Part shown: positions 15,482-18,496 of the stretch, one piece after another | How positions within the stretch are numbered: the first letter of the stretch is position 1 | Layout: each line of letters starts with the position of its first letter | From: an uncultured Lachnospiraceae bacterium | GTDB taxonomy: Bacteria; Bacillota; Clostridia; Lachnospirales; Lachnospiraceae | Assembly (NCBI GenBank): GCA_934351835.1 | Contig: CAKRJP010000027.1 | Coordinates: 1 to 18,496 of the forward strand | Direction: 5' to 3' | Length of the DNA: 18,496 nt | Notes under the pieces: model-generated | Told to the model about the DNA's origin: nothing | The model's input: the letters and a program-made list of their open reading frames with translations, nothing else | Database searches by the model: none | Position numbers and translations under genes: made by a program

Positions 15482-17059
15482 CTATTCACTCTTTTTTGCC
15501 TGTACGGTTCTGTGAAAACGATCCAACATTGCTCTCGGAGTTGCTGTCTTACGTTCGTATCTCGGACACTCTACGCCCTCAAATCCTGCCAGATATTTTG
15601 CGATTTTCTTTAATTCTTCCAAATCGTAACGGCTCATCATCGTAATGGTCTCCATAAGCGGTGATCCACCGCCGTGAACTCCTGCAACTGCCTGTGATGC
15701 CTCGAAAGGATCACAAAGTTTATCTTCCATCATGCGCATAACTCTGTGGGTTTCCTCTGCTGTATATGCAGGATTACGCATAATATATTTGTTACACAGG
15801 TCTGCGGTCTCTGGATCATAGAAGCTCTCTTCTGTCGGAAGTGACGCACATACACCACCGGTAAGATCTGCAAGTGTCTCATATTCATGATAAATGTTAT
15901 GACCTGCAATACGACGTCCCGCGTTTGTAAGAATCTCATCAGGTACATAGGAGCCGTTCGGGAATCTTACTGCACGATATGCGGAAGCCTGTCCTGCTGC
16001 AAACACCAGCTCTGCAACACCGATGATGTCACACAGTTTTTCTCTCACGTGGGATGCTGCTGCAATGTCATTTACATCAGCTACCAGAGCAGCCTGTGAT
16101 GCAATAACTTCGGAAACGGCAGCTTTGCATCCCGTATAAGAGTGTCTGTGGTAATTTGCAAACATCAGTGCAAGATAGCCTGCATACTGAAGTACATCCG
16201 GATGATCCATTCCATTTAAGAAAATTCTCTCTTCCGGTACGAAAACATCGTCAAAAATTGTCATACACTCAACATCACCAATCTTAGCAAACGGTGCATC
16301 TAAGTGTTTTCTCTTATGATGAAGTCCCGGAAGTGCCATTAATTTAATCCCGTCCCAGTCTGCCGGAAGTGCAAATGCGATTGCATAGGCCTCATCTCCA
16401 GGTCCCATAAATTTCGTTGGTAATGCAATAATTTCATCTACATACGGAGCTGCTGAGTTGCAGATTTTAGCACCTCTTACGATTGCACCTTTACATGGTT
16501 TTCCGTCCAGTCCGATACCATCTACGTTATTCTCTACTACATGCAGGAACATATCCGGATCTGGCTGCTGATGTGCACGTTTATATTTGGAATTACGGCT
16601 TCCTTTTACATCTGTCTGTGCACAGTTGCAATACAGATCATTCTCCTGACAATATAATAAATATTTTTCAAAATTCTGCTGATAGTGTGTGCCACATGCC
16701 TCGTCACAGTCATAAGAAACGATTGCTACTGCGTTCAATGCATCTGTTCCCATACATCTCTGCATACATCCACCTACATGGTGACAGATCAGTCTTGTCA
16801 TTAACTGTTTCTTCAACAGATCGTCCACGGAACGGTGAATATGTGTACAGCGGTTGATCGTCTCTCCGGTAATATGAGAAGTTGCGGTACAGACATCTGC
16901 GTATTCTGGATCATTTGCGATATCATAGCACTGTTTCATAACATAGCATCCGCCTTCTACCCAGTCACCGTTTCTGTCTACTTTTTCTCCGTGTAAATAT
17001 ACATTCGGTTTCATTTTACTGATTCGTTCACGATATGCCTCATAAGTTCCAATTCCCAT
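15482..17059 (-). CDS. abfD: 4-hydroxybutyryl-CoA dehydratase-like [4Fe-4S]/FAD enzyme
   Basis: The 525-residue product belongs to the 4-hydroxyphenylacetate 3-hydroxylase / 4-hydroxybutyryl-CoA dehydratase family. All four known cluster ligands of the dehydratase are visible: Cys98 and Cys102 in GGCMQRCMGTDALNA, and His304 and Cys311 in NYHRHSYTGCK, with the same spacing as in the Clostridium enzyme (Cys99, Cys103, His292, Cys299). This favours a radical dehydratase over a flavin hydroxylase. Other family motifs are KPNVYLHGEKV, TDVKGSRNSKY, FDDVFVPEERIF and a C-terminal GVHGGGSPLMETI. It is about 35 residues longer than the classical enzyme, with an insert near 181-191 (GIGLDGKPCKG) and an extended basic tail. 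AGGAGG lies 7 bases before the ATG. It follows an AraC regulator and precedes a CoA-transferase. The usual partners for 4-aminobutyrate fermentation (4-hydroxybutyrate dehydrogenase, isomerase) are missing, so its true substrate is uncertain. Confidence 0.9.
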   Translation of the reverse strand: MGIGTYEAYRERISKMKPNVYLHGEKVDRNGDWVEGGCYVMKQCYDIANDPEYADVCTATSHITGETINRCTHIHRSVDDLLKKQLMTRLICHHVGGCMQRCMGTDALNAVAIVSYDCDEACGTHYQQNFEKYLLYCQENDLYCNCAQTDVKGSRNSKYKRAHQQPDPDMFLHVVENNVDGIGLDGKPCKGAIVRGAKICNSAAPYVDEIIALPTKFMGPGDEAYAIAFALPADWDGIKLMALPGLHHKRKHLDAPFAKIGDVECMTIFDDVFVPEERIFLNGMDHPDVLQYAGYLALMFANYHRHSYTGCKAAVSEVIASQAALVADVNDIAAASHVREKLCDIIGVAELVFAAGQASAYRAVRFPNGSYVPDEILTNAGRRIAGHNIYHEYETLADLTGGVCASLPTEESFYDPETADLCNKYIMRNPAYTAEETHRVMRMMEDKLCDPFEASQAVAGVHGGGSPLMETITMMSRYDLEELKKIAKYLAGFEGVECPRYERKTATPRAMLDRFHRTVQAKKSE

Positions 17060-17097
17060 TTTTCATCCTCCTGATTCTTCGTTTCCTATAAATTAGA

Positions 17098-17124
17098 TAA
17101 ATATTTCTCGCGGCCACATATTTA
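17098..17124 (-). other. Small inverted repeat in the dehydratase leader
   Basis: TAAATAT (17098-17104) and ATATTTA (17118-17124) flank a GC-richer 13-base centre (around CGCGGCC) in the 5' leader of the dehydratase message. It could form a weak stem or an operator half-site pair. The AT-only arms make chance quite possible. Confidence 0.3.
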
Positions 17125-17141
17125 TTCGTTAACTTGAAATC

Positions 17142-17147
17142 AGTATA
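17142..17147 (-). promoter_or_regulatory. Probable -10 box of the dehydratase/CoA-transferase operon
   Basis: The minus strand reads TATACT. At 17 bases spacing the -35 position holds no recognisable hexamer, which is usual for promoters that need an activator. Two direct repeats begin just upstream of that position (17171-17203). The leader is about 75 bases. Confidence 0.5.
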
Positions 17148-17170
17148 GAATATCCACATCTGTTTTTTCT

Positions 17171-17203
17171 ATTAATATTTTGTTGTTTTTATTAATATTT
17201 TGT
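17171..17203 (-). promoter_or_regulatory. Direct-repeat binding sites, probably for the adjacent AraC-type regulator
   Basis: A perfect 13-bp repeat (plus strand ATTAATATTTTGT) occurs at 17171-17183 and 17191-17203, a 20-base period that puts both copies on about the same face of the helix, as usual for AraC-family sites. The proximal copy abuts the -35 of the dehydratase promoter. The distal copy overlaps the end of the regulator's own coding sequence. Confidence 0.65.
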
Positions 17204-18325
17204 CATTCTGTCAAACGTCAGATCTTTTACCGCATGTTGATCCTTGTATTGTTTCGGCGACATTCCTGTAATATCTTTAAAAACTTTTCCGAAATACGCC
17301 TGGGAACTAAATGCTAAATAATCGGAAACCGTTGTTACATCGAGATCCGAATATTTCAGAAAATCTTTCGCTGTTTTTATTTTTTCATGATTGATATACT
17401 CTATGAGCGTCTCCCCTGTTTTCCGGCGAAATGTTTTCGATACGTGACTTGGACTTCTTCCCACATAATCTGCAATATCATTTAATGTTATTTTTTCTTT
17501 ACAATGCACAAGAATATATTGTTTACACTGCTCTACCAGATGATCATGAATCTCCGTTTTTCGTTCATCAATTACCATCTGTGTATATCGTTCTGTCAAA
17601 CTACAGATCAATGAATAAATCTGGCTGACTGTCTTCATATCTTCAAGCAATTTTAATACAGTATGAGAAAACTCATATGCCCTTGCGGATGGGACGCCAC
17701 CGCTGATCGCCGCTCTGCACGATAAGGCATTTACTACAATACAGACATTCCGATAATGCGTCTGAACATCAGAAGCGGATCTGTAAAAGGTCTGAATAAA
17801 TCCCTTTTCCAAATACTCAAATACTTTCTTTTTATTTCCTTTTTCTATAGCCGAAATAAATTCCAATTCCTCATGATAAGAAGTATGTATCATTTTAGTC
17901 TTTCCGGTATCAATAGCATCCTGCACTTTCATCTCAATCTCATCATATTTAATATGATGTCTTGCCATAATTTCTTTCTGCCATCGTTTTCTTCCAAATA
18001 ATATATTATCTGCCATCTCCAGAAATATTAAAAGCCTTGTCAGTTCTTCCGCCCCAAGCATAGAAGTTAAATAATAAGAATTATCCTCCTCTTCTATAAT
18101 TCCAATCAGTTCGCCATTCTTACTCTCCCACACAACCGGAGCCTGAAAATGTTCTCCATGAACCAGTGCATGGATTTCCTTATTTTCTTCCGTGCTTAAT
18201 TTTTTTGCATCTTTATATAGTTGAAACTTCTGCGTAATCTTTCCTTCTTTGTCCGTTCTATATAAATTAATCTGCGATAATGTAACCAGTTTCTGTAGTT
18301 GTTCTGATTTTGTTTCCGTCCGCAT
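17192..18325 (-). CDS. AraC-family transcriptional regulator
   Basis: The 377-residue protein ends with an AraC double helix-turn-helix domain (about 262-365): ITLNDIADYVGRSPSHVSKTFRRKTG, then a linker with INHEKIKTAKDFLKYSD, and VSDYLAFSSQAYFGKVFKDITGMSPKQY, the typical second motif. The N-terminal 250 residues are a sensor region without a fold I can name; it is mostly helical in the middle and has no signal peptide or membrane helix, so the protein is cytoplasmic. Such domains usually bind a small effector. AGGAGG lies 9 bases before the ATG. The gene precedes the dehydratase on the same strand, with 132 bases between them that hold a promoter and direct repeats, so it most likely activates the dehydratase and CoA-transferase genes in response to their substrate or a product. 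Confidence 0.93.
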   Translation of the reverse strand: MRTETKSEQLQKLVTLSQINLYRTDKEGKITQKFQLYKDAKKLSTEENKEIHALVHGEHFQAPVVWESKNGELIGIIEEEDNSYYLTSMLGAEELTRLLIFLEMADNILFGRKRWQKEIMARHHIKYDEIEMKVQDAIDTGKTKMIHTSYHEELEFISAIEKGNKKKVFEYLEKGFIQTFYRSASDVQTHYRNVCIVVNALSCRAAISGGVPSARAYEFSHTVLKLLEDMKTVSQIYSLICSLTERYTQMVIDERKTEIHDHLVEQCKQYILVHCKEKITLNDIADYVGRSPSHVSKTFRRKTGETLIEYINHEKIKTAKDFLKYSDLDVTTVSDYLAFSSQAYFGKVFKDITGMSPKQYKDQHAVKDLTFDRMTKY

Positions 18326-18349
18326 AAGATAAATCCTCCTGATGGATTT

Positions 18350-18358
18350 ATTATAACA
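18350..18358 (-). promoter_or_regulatory. Extended -10 promoter of the AraC-type regulator
   Basis: The minus strand reads TGTTATAAT, a perfect -10 with the TGn extension. The -35 is poor. Two copies of TTTCTGG or a close variant, ten bases apart, lie in the -35 area (plus strand CCAGAAATGCCAGAAA, 18364-18379). Transcription would start about 17 bases before the ATG. Confidence 0.6.
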
Positions 18359-18381
18359 TACTCCCAGAAATGCCAGAAACC

Positions 18382-18411
18382 AAAAAAAGAACAGCCTTCC
18401 GACTGTTCTTT
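18382..18411 (-). terminator. Terminator of the rRNA operon
   Basis: On the minus strand an 11-bp stem (18401-18411 with 18386-18396, one G-U pair) is capped by GGAA and followed by a run of seven T. It ends about 60 bases after the 23S rRNA 3' end and shields the AraC-type gene from read-through. Confidence 0.9.
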
Positions 18412-18470
18412 ACTCTATATACCTTCAAAACTGCATACAAGAAATATTTCCATCTTCTCTCCTAACCTAC

Positions 18471-18496
18471 TTGGTCATGCCCTCGACCGATTAGTA
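18471..18496 (-). rRNA. rrl: 23S ribosomal RNA, 3' end only
   Basis: The minus strand starts at the window edge with TACTAATCGGTCGAGGGC followed by ATGACC, the conserved end of 23S rRNA in Clostridia. Only about 26 bases are visible. The exact 3' end is uncertain by a few bases. No 5S gene fits between it and the terminator at 18411. Confidence 0.85.

Noticed and set aside
18412..18470. 5S rRNA or tRNA between the 23S end and the terminator
   Set aside because: Only about 60 bases are available and no cloverleaf or 5S sequence is visible.

Overview
The window looks like a chromosomal segment of an anaerobic Clostridia member, most likely of the Lachnospiraceae type. This is inferred from the AGGAGG ribosome sites, AT-rich promoters with TATAAT boxes, short intergenic hairpin terminators and the kinds of protein family present. 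I cannot name a species. Almost all of the window is explained by twelve protein-coding genes (one truncated), the end of a 23S rRNA gene, a cobalamin riboswitch and a set of promoters and terminators. I see no insertion sequences, phage genes, CRISPR arrays or tRNAs.

Layout. Bases 1-2495 (plus strand) hold a LacI-family repressor, cut by the window edge, tightly followed by malQ (4-alpha-glucanotransferase), a small maltodextrin module. A two-way terminator separates it from a minus-strand operon (5457 down to 2581) for a lipoprotein binding protein, a permease and an ATPase of an ABC importer of the TrpXYZ-like type. A divergent promoter region (5458-5637) also drives coaBC on the plus strand, a housekeeping coenzyme A biosynthesis gene with its known catalytic residues. 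Bases 11963 down to 6910 (minus) encode an MacB/LolD-like ATPase, an eight-helix FtsX-type permease and a secreted protein with Leu-x-x-Gly heptad repeats. The promoter of this operon is surrounded by repeated GTTAGATT motifs.

Bases 14122 down to 12134 (minus) form a cobalamin-controlled unit: promoter, cobalamin riboswitch, and a lipoprotein that carries a CbiK-type chelatase domain plus two extra domains, ending at a strong terminator. Bases 18358 down to 14131 (minus) hold an AraC-family regulator, a 4-hydroxybutyryl-CoA dehydratase-like [4Fe-4S]/flavin enzyme with all four cluster ligands, and a CaiB-like family III CoA-transferase. Two identical 13-bp repeats, 20 bp apart, lie between the regulator and the dehydratase and are probably the AraC-protein binding sites. 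The window ends in the 3' end of a minus-strand 23S rRNA gene followed by its terminator.

Most interesting parts: the regulator + dehydratase + CoA-transferase module, whose composition suggests CoA-recycling dehydration (or another gamma-elimination) of an unknown 4-substituted acid; the B12-riboswitch-controlled surface chelatase-like lipoprotein; and the exporter operon with a heptad-repeat secreted partner under a repeat-rich promoter.
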